Source: Lachnospiraceae bacterium OF09-6 (lineage in GTDB: Bacteria; Bacillota; Clostridia; Lachnospirales; Lachnospiraceae). From it: a stretch of DNA of 11,301 nucleotides. Each line of letters begins with the position of its first letter. Positions within the stretch are counted from its first letter, which is position 1. The notes under the pieces are model-generated. The model had not been told where the DNA came from, did not search any database, and saw only the letters and a program-made list of their open reading frames with translations. The translations under genes and the position numbers were made by a program. The stretch lies in NCBI GenBank assembly GCA_003435055.1, contig QUMM01000052.1, positions 1 through 11,301 of the forward strand, written 5' to 3'. Below are positions 1 through 7,910 of this stretch, in pieces.

Positions 1-112
1 CCCATGCGAAAGCAATAAGACCCCTTGAAGACGACGAGGTAGATAGGGCAGAGGTGGAAGTGCAGTAATGTATGGAGCTGACTGTCACTAATAGGTCGAA
101 GGCTTGACCAAA
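1..112 (+). rRNA. 23S ribosomal RNA, 3' end (partial)
   Basis: This is the last part of domain VI of 23S rRNA; the gene begins outside the window. It is recognised from the conserved terminal sequence: the GACGACGAGGT segment at about 31-41, the GTAATGTATGGAGCTGAC segment at 65-82, and the closing ACTAATAGGTCGAAGGCTTGACC at 87-109. The mature 3' end is placed by comparison with the family at about 110-112, where the GGCTTGACC should pair with the 5' end of 23S; the exact base is not visible. The sequence after this point is processed trailer. Confidence 0.95.
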
Positions 113-273
113 AAGCTTAAGAGTGGCTGGAAGAAGCGAAGCGAATTCCGAGTGACCGCGAGTAAGCGAGTATAGTCTGGGAAACACGGATGAAAAAGTA
201 TTTACCGTATGCGGTTTTGAAGGTACAAAAGATTACAACTTTTACAAAAGATAATAAAGATACAAAAGAGAGT
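113..273 (+). other. rRNA operon trailer; no 5S gene
   Basis: These bases lie between the 23S end and the operon terminator. I searched for the 5S core (the CCGAACACGGAAGTTAAG-type segment) and do not see it, so the 5S gene does not follow 23S here. The piece GTATGCGGTTTTGAAGGTAC at 208-227 resembles the spacer/processing sequence of clostridial rRNA operons. A weak GATAAT-like hexamer lies at 250-255 with no good -35 partner. No protein gene is supported. Confidence 0.6.
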
Positions 274-306
274 GAGAACCAGCTTGTCATGACAGCTGGT
301 TCTCTT
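274..306 (+). terminator. rRNA operon terminator
   Basis: A perfect 11 bp inverted repeat, GAGAACCAGCT (274-284) with AGCTGGTTCTC (294-304), encloses a 9-base loop. Only a short T stretch follows (TCTCTT), so termination may not be complete. It closes the 23S transcription unit. Confidence 0.8.
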
Positions 307-324
307 AGCGTATAGAGGAAAATA

Positions 325-666
325 ATGAAGGCATTATATGGTGAAGCACTGGAACGAAGAGTGATAAAGGAGCAATGTAAAAAAGGCAAAAGGATAGGGG
401 AAGTGATCTTGGGAGAAGAGTGGTTGATTCACAGATATTTTTTTCAGACATCCTATATTGCGTATTCGGATATCAGGCGTGCCTATATGCGTGTTGCGGG
501 AGGAGAGTTTGGAGAATTTCCGGTAGATGAGTATAGCCTTGTTTTGGAGGACTTAGACGGAAATGAACATGTACTTCATCTCGATCGGCCAGAGTATGGA
601 AAAAAGTGTCTTGAATGGCTGGAAAAAGTACAAAGCAGTATTAAAATTGGAAAAATGAAACAATAG
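325..666 (+). CDS. hypothetical protein, 113 aa
   Basis: I do not recognise the family with certainty. The protein is soluble: it has no signal peptide and no membrane segment, and is rich in Lys/Glu. Its alternation of short beta-like stretches (GEVILGEEWLIHRYFFQTSYIAY at about 25-47, then a YSLVLEDLDGNEHVLHL strand pair at about 70-86) followed by a C-terminal helix (KKCLEWLEKVQSS) is compatible with a small PH-like fold, but that is a guess. The ATG at 325 has a ribosome binding site, AGAGGAA, at 314-320. It begins only 20 bases after the rRNA terminator stem, with no promoter between, so it may be expressed by readthrough from the rRNA operon or from a weak promoter within the trailer. 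A 116-base gap separates it from the next gene. Confidence 0.7.
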   Translation: MKALYGEALERRVIKEQCKKGKRIGEVILGEEWLIHRYFFQTSYIAYSDIRRAYMRVAGGEFGEFPVDEYSLVLEDLDGNEHVLHLDRPEYGKKCLEWLEKVQSSIKIGKMKQ

Positions 667-782
667 GAATATCATATTTCTATCAAAAACAAAAGATATG
701 CTAATAGGTGGAGTTCAAAAGAAAATAGAAAGAAGGGATTTTCATATATCAGTTAAAAAAGAAATGTTTATTCTGTCTGTTA

Positions 783-3200
783 TTGGTAATGGGGATCATG
801 CTGATTGTAAACAGAAATGCATTTTATGAAGAAAAAGAGTATGGAAGTGCTTATAGTGGCCAGAGTGAAAAAGAAATCAGCCTAAATGGAACACAGGAGA
901 TCTGTCAGGAGTTTGTGGCGAAAGAAAAAGAAATCACAAAAGTAATGCTCGATTTCAAGGCCTGGGAACAGAAAAATGGTTCTGGAACTATTGTAGTAGA
1001 AATACAGAATAAAGATGGAATGGTGCTGGCCACAGCACAAAAAGAGGTAAGAAAACTGAAACAGTCCAAGACATCTGTCACAACCACTTTTGCAATACCT
1101 GTGGAATTGGTGAAAGATGAAGTTTACAATCTGGTAATTCGAAGTCAGAATGTGAAAAGTGAAAAAGGTGTATATCTTTATGAAATTGGCAAAAATGGAG
1201 ATCTTTTTAACGCTTTGACAGTGAATGGAACAGAGGAAGAGGGGCATATAAAGCTGAAATTCGGTATGATGCATATGGCATATAACAGCATGATTCTGAT
1301 GTTTATGGTACTTGGAGCAGCTGCAATTCTGGTAGGTCTTCCGTTGGATAAATTTTGCATAAATTTACCCGGAAAAGAAAAAAAAGAACTGGATGTGAAT
1401 AAATTACTGGCCAGAATTCTTTTTATTCTTTCCGTACCAATGGCATTTTTTATTGTACAGCGGTATTCAGGATATGGAATTGGAAAATTTATACGTTTGT
1501 CATTTAAGTTCAAAGGATTAGCAAACTATTTGTTATATTGTTTGATCTGGTGGGGGCTTTATCTGATCTGCAATCGTACGAAATATACAGCAGCTTTATT
1601 GACCTTGCTGGCTTCTATTGCAGGATTGGCGAATTATTTTGTATGGCAGTTTCGTGGAATTCCTGTTATGGTGGCAGATATAGCTTCATTAGGAACAGCA
1701 ATGGACGTAGCAAAGCACTATACTTATGAGCTGAATCGATCAGCTTTGTGGGCATTGGTTTATACAGTTGCTTTCATTAGTGTCACATTAAGTTTGAAAA
1801 GTTATAAAGGGCTAAATTGGAAAAAAAGAATTTGTGCTCTTTTGGGTTTTTGTATTCCATATGGAATATTTTACACACAGATGCTTCATGGTGATCTGAT
1901 GAAAAAACATGGGATCACAGTGAGTGTCTGGGAACCATCCAGAAACTATGCATCGAATGGCTCACTGTTATCTTTCTTTTTAAGTTATACTTACTACGTA
2001 GTAGAGGAACCCGACAATTATTCAGTTTCGAAAGTGGAACAGATAACAGCATCCTATACATCAGATTCCGTGTCGGAGCAGAATGCAGAAGTGAGACCGA
2101 ACATCATTGCGATTATGAATGAGGCGTATTCTGATCTGAATATAGATGGAAAACTGGAAACTACAGAAGACTATATGCCATTTGTACATAATCTTACGGA
2201 AGATACAGTAAAAGGAAATCTGTATGTGTCCGTATTTGCAGGAAATACTGCCAATACCGAATTTGAATTTCTTACGGGCTGTTCAATGGCTTTTTTGCCA
2301 TATCGGGCAATTCCATATAACAGTTATATAAAAGATACATTTCCATCGCTTACACATAATCTGGTGGCAGACGGCTATACAGGAAATGAAGCCATTCATC
2401 TTGCAACAAAGAGCTCATGGAGCCGGGATAAGATATATCCACTGCTTGGGTTTCAGAAATTTATTGGAGCTGCTGACATTGATCAGATAGCATACATTCG
2501 GAATTTTGCATCGGATCAAACAGATTTTGATTTGTTGATTTCGGAATATGAGTCAGCCAGAAAACAGGCCCGGGATCCTTTTTATGTCTTTACGGTGACA
2601 ATTCAGAATCATGGTGGCTATTCGGCCTCTCAGGGATTGATTGATACACCGATTCAGATCACCAGTGCGGAACAAAAGGATGAAGCAGCAGAGCAGTATA
2701 TTAATCTGATTCGAACAACAGATTTGGCATTTGAAAATCTGGTATCCTATTTCAAAAACGTAGAAGAACCTACTGTAATCATTATGTTTGGAGATCATCA
2801 GCCATCTTTGTCAACATCTTTTTATGAGAAACTGATTGGAAAAAAAGCAGAGGATTTTACATTGGAGGATACCAAAAACAGATATACAGTACCTTATCTT
2901 ATCTGGGCCAACTATGATATTCAGGAAGAAGAAATCGATATGAGTGCCAATTATCTGTCTGCTTATCTTATGAAAGTAATTGGTGGAAAAATGACCGGTT
3001 ATCAGAAGTATCTGCTGGATCTTTATGAACAGGTGCCTGTGATTACAGCCAATGCATATCAGGGAAAAGACGGAGTGCTTCATGGATTGGATGAAATCTC
3101 AGAATATAGTGATAAGATCAGGGAGTATCAGATGATTCAGTATAATAATCTGTTTGATTCATCCAATCGAGTAGCTGATTTTTATCAGCTCACACAGTAA
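783..3200 (+). CDS. LTA synthase family membrane transferase (sulfatase fold)
   Basis: This is a membrane enzyme of the LtaS/phosphoglycerol transferase group (PF00884 fold), expected to build or decorate a glycopolymer outside the cell. Numbered from the TTG at 783 (805 aa): residues ~11-160 are a polar beta-rich domain. Six membrane helices follow at about 165-186, 208-228, 245-264, 270-288, 321-338 and 349-368. The RGIPVMVADIASLGTA segment (291-306) is typical of this group. The catalytic domain is at ~438-720, with metal/nucleophile features Glu446 (MNEAYS), Thr489 (GNTANTEFEF, the LtaS nucleophile position), His610 (NHGGY) and Asp671-His672 (FGDHQPS). The start is doubtful: TTG 783 has no ribosome binding site and would cut a needed N-terminal helix. 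The same frame is open back to a stop at 726 but has only ATT (738) and ATA (744) as possible starts. A second frame from ATG 698 encodes a convincing leader if one base near 788 is extra. Substrate is unknown. No terminator follows; a DUF378 gene lies 52 bases downstream. Confidence 0.88.
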   Translation: MVMGIMLIVNRNAFYEEKEYGSAYSGQSEKEISLNGTQEICQEFVAKEKEITKVMLDFKAWEQKNGSGTIVVEIQNKDGMVLATAQKEVRKLKQSKTSVTTTFAIPVELVKDEVYNLVIRSQNVKSEKGVYLYEIGKNGDLFNALTVNGTEEEGHIKLKFGMMHMAYNSMILMFMVLGAAAILVGLPLDKFCINLPGKEKKELDVNKLLARILFILSVPMAFFIVQRYSGYGIGKFIRLSFKFKGLANYLLYCLIWWGLYLICNRTKYTAALLTLLASIAGLANYFVWQFRGIPVMVADIASLGTAMDVAKHYTYELNRSALWALVYTVAFISVTLSLKSYKGLNWKKRICALLGFCIPYGIFYTQMLHGDLMKKHGITVSVWEPSRNYASNGSLLSFFLSYTYYVVEEPDNYSVSKVEQITASYTSDSVSEQNAEVRPNIIAIMNEAYSDLNIDGKLETTEDYMPFVHNLTEDTVKGNLYVSVFAGNTANTEFEFLTGCSMAFLPYRAIPYNSYIKDTFPSLTHNLVADGYTGNEAIHLATKSSWSRDKIYPLLGFQKFIGAADIDQIAYIRNFASDQTDFDLLISEYESARKQARDPFYVFTVTIQNHGGYSASQGLIDTPIQITSAEQKDEAAEQYINLIRTTDLAFENLVSYFKNVEEPTVIIMFGDHQPSLSTSFYEKLIGKKAEDFTLEDTKNRYTVPYLIWANYDIQEEEIDMSANYLSAYLMKVIGGKMTGYQKYLLDLYEQVPVITANAYQGKDGVLHGLDEISEYSDKIREYQMIQYNNLFDSSNRVADFYQLTQ

Positions 3201-3252
3201 CAGGTATATTTTGCTCACTTTCTGGAATACTTATAAAAAAGGAGGTAGCAAA

Positions 3253-3467
3253 ATGGAAAATCGTGGATTGGACTATACAGCACTGATCATTTCCATGATC
3301 GGAGCATTGAACTGGGGACTGATCGGATTATTTAAATTTAACCTTGTTCCTGGATTTTTGGTGACATGTCCTGGATAAGCAGAATCATTTATGTCATTGT
3401 GGGAATCTGTGGTTTGTATCTTCTTTCCTTTATCGGAAGGACTGGCAGCAATTTCAATCATGCATAA
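3253..3467 (+). pseudogene. DUF378 small membrane protein, frameshifted
   Basis: The ATG at 3253 has a strong ribosome binding site (AAGGAGG, 3239-3245). The first frame reads into a membrane helix with IGALNWGLIGLF, the signature of the DUF378 family, and stops at 3376-3378 after 41 codons. A second frame continues without overlap loss from 3360: GDMSWISRIIYVIVG and then ICGLYLLSFIG, the expected second helix, stopping at 3465-3467. Adding one T to the T5 run at 3355-3359 restores a 71-residue, two-helix protein of normal family length. The function of DUF378 is not known. It is probably cotranscribed with the upstream transferase, as no terminator lies between, and it is closed by the hairpin at 3472. 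Whether the break is real or a sequencing error cannot be told from one sequence. Confidence 0.85.
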
Positions 3468-3471
3468 AGAC

Positions 3472-3508
3472 AAAACAGCAGTCAGAACAGAATCTGACTG
3501 CTGTTTTT
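3472..3508 (+). terminator. strong intrinsic terminator
   Basis: AAAACAGCAGTCAGA (3472-3486) pairs perfectly with TCTGACTGCTGTTTT (3493-3507) around a 6-base loop, ending in a T5 run. It separates the transferase/DUF378 unit from the GTPase promoter that begins 16 bases later. The A and T flanks make it possibly bidirectional. Confidence 0.93.
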
Positions 3509-3523
3509 CTCTTACATACCTGT

Positions 3524-3552
3524 TTGACGGAATAAATAGGATCGTGTACAAT
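3524..3552 (+). promoter_or_regulatory. sigma-A promoter for the GTPase operon
   Basis: TTGACG (3524-3529) and TACAAT (3547-3552) are separated by exactly 17 bases; each differs from consensus at one position. Transcription would begin near 3559. The -10 hexamer covers the ATG at 3551, so that ATG cannot be the translation start of this transcript. Confidence 0.75.
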
Positions 3553-3574
3553 GGGGAAAAGGATGGAAAAAAGT

Positions 3575-6287
3575 ATGGCAGAAAAAACAGAACATTTGAT
3601 TTTAGGCATATTAGCTCATGTGGATGCAGGAAAAACCACTATGGCAGAAAGTATGCTTTATCATAGTGGAACAATAAAAAAACCAGGAAGAGTAGATCAT
3701 AAAAATGCGTTTCTCGATACTTTTGAGATGGAGCGTTCACGTGGAATTACGATTTTCTCCAAGCAGGCAAGAATGAACTGGAAGGGACGTCAATATACAT
3801 TGCTGGATACGCCAGGACATGTGGATTTCTCGGCAGAGATGGAGAGGACGCTTCAGATATTAGATTATGCAATCCTGGTGATCAGCGCACCAGATGGGGT
3901 GCAGGGGCATGATATGACATTGTGGAAGCTTCTTCGTCAGTATCAGATTCCTGTATTTTTATTTGTAAATAAGATGGATATGCCAGGTATGGATCGAACA
4001 AAGATTTTGAAGGAATTGCAGAAATATCTGGACAGCGGATGTATTGATTTTCCGATGCCGTGAAACGAAAAGAGGAGATAGAGGAAGAACTCGCCATGTG
4101 CAGTGAAGAACTGATGCTGGAGTATCTGGAGCGGCAGGAGATCCGACAGGAAATTGTAAAAAGGGCGATCAGGAAGCGGGAAGTTTTTCCATGTTATTTT
4201 GGTTCAGCCTGAAGCTTCTTGGAGTGGAGAAATTTTTAGACGGGATACATAATATGGCAGAATTGCCGATGTATCCACAGCAGTTTGGAGCAAGAGTTTT
4301 TAAAATATCCAGAGATGCCCAGGGAAACCGGCTGACGCATATGAAGATCACCGGGGGAAGATTACGGGTAAAACAGATTCTGGAGAGCAGCAGTCTTGAG
4401 GAAAAAGAAAAATTGGATCAGATTCGGCTGTATTCTGGAGTTGCCTGTCAGATGACAGACGAAGTACAGGCTGGTGAAGTCTGTGCAGTGACTGGGTTGC
4501 AGAAAAGTCTGGCTGGTATGGGATACGGATTTGAGACCGAAGCAGAGGCGCCTGTGCTGGAGCCGGTATTGTCCTATCAGATTTTGCTTCCGGAAGGCAG
4601 CGATGTTCATGGCACATTCTTAAAGTTGTGTCAGCTTGAAGAAGAAGAGCCGCAGCTGCATATGGTGTGGGATGAGCGGACGCAGGAGATTTCTGCAAAA
4701 GTCATGGGAGAGGTTCAGATCGAAGTGCTGAAAAATCTGATTTGTGAGCGATTTCAGATGGAGGTAGAATTTGGAGCAGGAAGTATTACCTATAAAGAGA
4801 CGATTGTAGCACCGGTAGAAGGAGTAGGGCATTTTGAACCACTTCGTCATTATGCTGAAGTACATTTGTTGTTGGAACCATTGGAAAGAGGAAGTGGTCT
4901 GCAGTTCGATACAGACTGCAGTGAGGATCTGCTGGATAAGAACTGGCAGAGGCTGATCATGACACATTTGGAGGAACGGAAGCATCCGGGGGTGCTGACC
5001 GGGTCTGAGATTACGGACATGAGGATAACACTGATAGCCGGAAAGGCACATCTGAAGCATACCGAAGGTGGGGACTTCAGGCAGGCAACTTACCGAGCTA
5101 TCCGTCAGGGGCTGAAGATGGCAGACAGCCTGTTGCTGGAGCCAGTATATCAGTTTCGGCTGGAAATACCGATGGAGAATGTGGGACGGGCCATGACGGA
5201 TCTCAATAAAATGAACGGAGTTTTCCAATCACCGGAACTGGATGGGGAGATGGCAGTCTTAAACGGAAGTGCTCCGGTGGCCTGCATGAGAGATTATCAT
5301 AAAGAGGTGACAGCCTATAGCAGAGGAAGAGGACATCTGTTCTGTACGCTGAAAGGATATGAAGTATGTCATAACCAGGAAGAGGTGATCAATCAGATAG
5401 GCTACGATGCAGAAGCGGATCTGGAGAATCCGACAGGCTCTATATTTTGCGCTCATGGAGCAGGCTTTCTTGTGCCATGGGATCAGGTATATGATTATAT
5501 GCACATGGAAGGAAGTCTTTGTCAGAAAAAGGAAAGTGCAGAGGAAGAAGAACTTCCGGTACGTGCCACATCAGCGATATATGCGGCTTCCAGAGGATGG
5601 GGAGATGACAGTGAACTGGAAGAAATATTCAATCGAACCTATGGCAGCGGAAGCGGAGAAAGAATCGGATGGAGAAAGAAAAAGACGGCAGAGAACGGGG
5701 CAAGGACTGTTTCAGCGTCTACAGTAACGATATCACAAAAGGATCCAGAAAAAGAGTATCTGCTGGTAGATGGATATAATATCATTTTTGCGATTCCCCA
5801 GTTAAAAGAACTGGCAAATCTGAATATTGACAGTGCCAGAGATAAGTTGATGGATCTTCTCTGTAATTATCAGGGATACAGGAAGAATACACTGATTCTG
5901 GTATACGATGCCTATAAAGTAGAAGGTGGGCTGGGATCGGTGGAAAAATATCACAATATTTATGTGGTGTATACAAAAGAGGCAGAGACTGCGGATCAGT
6001 ACATTGAGAAAACTGTACATGAGATTGGAAAGAAATATCATGTTACCGTTGCTACATCCGATGCCCTGGAGCAGAAGATTATCTGGGGAGCCGGCGCAGA
6101 TCGTATGTCTGCAAAAGGTCTGTGGGAGGAAATGCAGCAGGTACGTGAAGAAATAAAAGAACAATATTTGGAGAAATCAGGAAAGGGCGGACAGAAGCTG
6201 TTCCATAATCTGGATGAAGAACTGGCAGAATATCTGGAGGATATCCGCCTTGGACGAAGAGTGATAGAAGGAGATTCAGATAAATGA
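3575..6287 (+). pseudogene. Tet(M)-like ribosomal GTPase fused to NYN (YacP/Rae1) domain, two frameshifts
   Basis: The gene encodes a translational GTPase of the EF-G/Tet(M) family with a nuclease-type tail, ~904 aa once two one-base deletions are repaired. Frame 1 ends at TGA 4061 and needs one T in the T4 run 4048-4051. Frame 2 runs through AVKRKEEIEEELAMCSEE to TGA 4210 and needs one C at 4208-4209. Frame 3 continues to 6287. Reconstructed numbering: AHVDAGKT 14-21, RGIT 56-59, DTPGH 78-82, NKMD 132-135, G5 motif GSALK at ~209 (on the second break), then domains II-V (GEVQIEVLKNL, GHFEPLRHYAEV, AGFLVPWDQVYDYMH). A charged linker follows at ~640-725, then an NYN domain from 728 (EYLLVDGYNI, LVYDAYK, ETADQYIE, VATSDALEQ). 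Rae1/YacP, the relative of this tail, cuts mRNA on the ribosome in Bacillus subtilis. The start at ATG 3575 fits the promoter and a ribosome binding site, AAGGATGG (3559-3566); ATGs at 3551 and 3563 are less likely. It overlaps the next gene by 4 bases. It is often annotated as tetracycline resistance, which the sequence does not support. Confidence 0.85.
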
Positions 6288-7315
6288 AAAAAATGAAGTT
6301 TAACTGTGACTACATGGAAGGGGTTCATCCAAGGATCCTGGAGCGTCTGGTAGAGACAAATCTGGAGCAGACTGCGGGGTATGGAAATGATCCGTATTGT
6401 GTGTCTGCAAAGAAAAAAATTCTGGAAGCGTGCCAGTGTCCGGACGGAGAAGTTCACTTCCTGGTGGGTGGTACGCAGACTAATGCAACTGTGATCGCAG
6501 CGCTGCTGCATATGTATGACGGAGTACTGGCTGCGGAGACAGGACATGTAAATGTACACGAGGCGGGAGCCATTGAATACACTGGCCATAAAGTATTGAC
6601 ATTGCCTCAGAAAGATGGGAAAATTAGTGCAGAATCAGTTGAAAATTATTTAAAATGGTTCTATGCTGATGAGAATCATGAACATATGGTACAGCCTGGA
6701 ATGGTCTATCTTACACATCCAACGGAGTATGGAACTCTGTATACAGCGGAAGAATTAAAAGTGATTCATGGAATCTGTCAGAGGTATGCAATTCCATTGT
6801 ATGTAGATGGGGCAAGACTGGGATATGCACTGGCTGCGAGAGAAACGGATGTGACCCTTCCGGTTCTGGCACAGAATTGTGATATATTTTATATCGGAGG
6901 AACAAAGGTAGGAGCCTTTTGTGGCGAAGCAGTGGTTATTCCGAAGAAAGGCCTGATACCAAAGTTTTTTACCACGATCAAACAGCATGGAGCTCTGCTG
7001 GCGAAAGGAAGACTGATCGGAATCCAGTTTGATACCCTGTTCACAGACGGACTGTATCAGGAGATTTCAGCACATGCCATCCGCATGGCGGAAAAGCTGA
7101 AAAAAGCGCTTATGGAAAAGGGATATACCATGTATCTGGATTCTCCGACCAATCAGCAGTTTGTGTTGCTGGACAATAAAAAGAAAAAAGAATTGTTGGA
7201 ACAGGTAGATTTTGATTTCTTTGAGAATTATGATTCTGAGCATACGGTTATGCGTTTTGTAACCAGCTGGGCAACCAGAGAAGAAGATGTGGATCGACTG
7301 ATTGAGATACTGTAA
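6284..7315 (+). CDS. threonine aldolase-like PLP enzyme
   Basis: A 343 aa fold-type I pyridoxal-phosphate enzyme of the low-specificity L-threonine aldolase/beta-eliminating lyase family, which splits L-threonine or allo-threonine to glycine and acetaldehyde. Visible features: GGTQTNATV at 62-70 (phosphate-cup region), His88 in ETGHVNVHE (ring-stacking position), Asp175 in VDGARLGYAL (binds the PLP nitrogen) and Lys208 in YIGGTKVGAF (Schiff-base lysine). Length is normal for the family. The ATG at 6284 overlaps the TGA of the GTPase gene as ATGA and has a ribosome binding site, AGAAGGAG (6266-6273), so the two are likely translationally coupled. An in-frame ATG at 6293 is a weaker alternative. 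The protein is cytoplasmic. Exact substrate choice within the family cannot be read from the sequence. Confidence 0.88.
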   Translation: MKKMKFNCDYMEGVHPRILERLVETNLEQTAGYGNDPYCVSAKKKILEACQCPDGEVHFLVGGTQTNATVIAALLHMYDGVLAAETGHVNVHEAGAIEYTGHKVLTLPQKDGKISAESVENYLKWFYADENHEHMVQPGMVYLTHPTEYGTLYTAEELKVIHGICQRYAIPLYVDGARLGYALAARETDVTLPVLAQNCDIFYIGGTKVGAFCGEAVVIPKKGLIPKFFTTIKQHGALLAKGRLIGIQFDTLFTDGLYQEISAHAIRMAEKLKKALMEKGYTMYLDSPTNQQFVLLDNKKKKELLEQVDFDFFENYDSEHTVMRFVTSWATREEDVDRLIEIL

Positions 7316-7349
7316 ACCGGTGTTAGCAACAAGTATGGGAGGAACAAAC

Positions 7350-7892
7350 ATGATACAGGACATTCTGGAGTACAATAAGAAATTTGTAGAGAATAAAGAG
7401 TACGAGTGTTATCAGGCTGGAAAATATCCGGAAAAGAAGCTGGCAATTTTATCCTGTATGGATACGCGTCTGACAGAACTGCTTCCGGCAGCCCTGGGAA
7501 TCAAAGATGGAGATGCTAAAATTATCAAGAATGCAGGCGCAGTGATTACACATCCGTTTGGAAGTGTGGTAAGAAGTCTTCTGGTAGCCATCGTAGAACT
7601 TGGAGTAGAGGATGTTATGGTTATTGGCCATACAGATTGTGGTGTACAGCATATAGATGCAGAGATGATCCTGGGGCATCTGAAGGAGCGTGGCATTAAC
7701 ATGGAGAGTGTGGAGATGCTGAAGTATGCAGGTGTGGATTTTGAAAAATGGCTTTGTGGATTTAATACCATTCGTGAATCTGTAGAAGATACGGTAAAGA
7801 CTTTAAAAGAGCATCCACTGATTCCAAAGGATGTGGGAATTACCGGATATATTATGGATACGAAGACAGGTGAACTGTATCCGGTATGTTAA
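7350..7892 (+). CDS. beta-class carbonic anhydrase
   Basis: A 180 aa enzyme for reversible CO2 hydration, cytoplasmic (no signal peptide). The zinc site is complete: Cys36 (SCMDTRL), the Asp38-Arg40 pair, His94 and Cys97 (IGHTDCGV). KIIKNAGAVITHP (58-70) and the SVVRSLLVAIVELGV helix (72-86) are typical of the small Firmicute beta-CA group. The start is ATG 7350, chosen for its ribosome binding site GGGAGGA (7337-7343) at 6 bases. The frame is open further upstream, to an ATG at 7302 inside the aldolase gene, but that one has no good binding site. It lies 34 bases after the aldolase gene with no terminator between, so it is probably the last gene of the operon that starts at 3524. Confidence 0.93.
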   Translation: MIQDILEYNKKFVENKEYECYQAGKYPEKKLAILSCMDTRLTELLPAALGIKDGDAKIIKNAGAVITHPFGSVVRSLLVAIVELGVEDVMVIGHTDCGVQHIDAEMILGHLKERGINMESVEMLKYAGVDFEKWLCGFNTIRESVEDTVKTLKEHPLIPKDVGITGYIMDTKTGELYPVC

Positions 7893-7910
7893 AAGAAGCG
7901 TAAGATTTGG

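Noticed and set aside
882..1274. Long minus-strand open frames opposite the transferase and other genes
   Set aside because: They lie antisense to well-supported genes, have low-complexity compositions and lack binding sites; they are shadows.
3391..3666. Open frame of 91 codons on the + strand between the DUF378 and GTPase genes
   Set aside because: It runs across the second half of DUF378, a strong terminator and the GTPase start in the wrong frame; it has no ribosome binding site and no family resemblance.
4191..4211. ATG at 4191 as the start of a separate downstream GTPase gene
   Set aside because: The first seven codons are out of frame with the family; the true reading passes through the middle frame and joins at the G5 motif near 4209.
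3575..6287. Tetracycline resistance gene
   Set aside because: The family matches, but the drug-site loop is replaced, an NYN domain is fused on and the frame is broken twice; resistance is not supported.
7302..7349. ATG 7302 as the carbonic anhydrase start
   Set aside because: It lies within the aldolase gene without a binding site, whereas ATG 7350 has GGGAGGA at the right distance.
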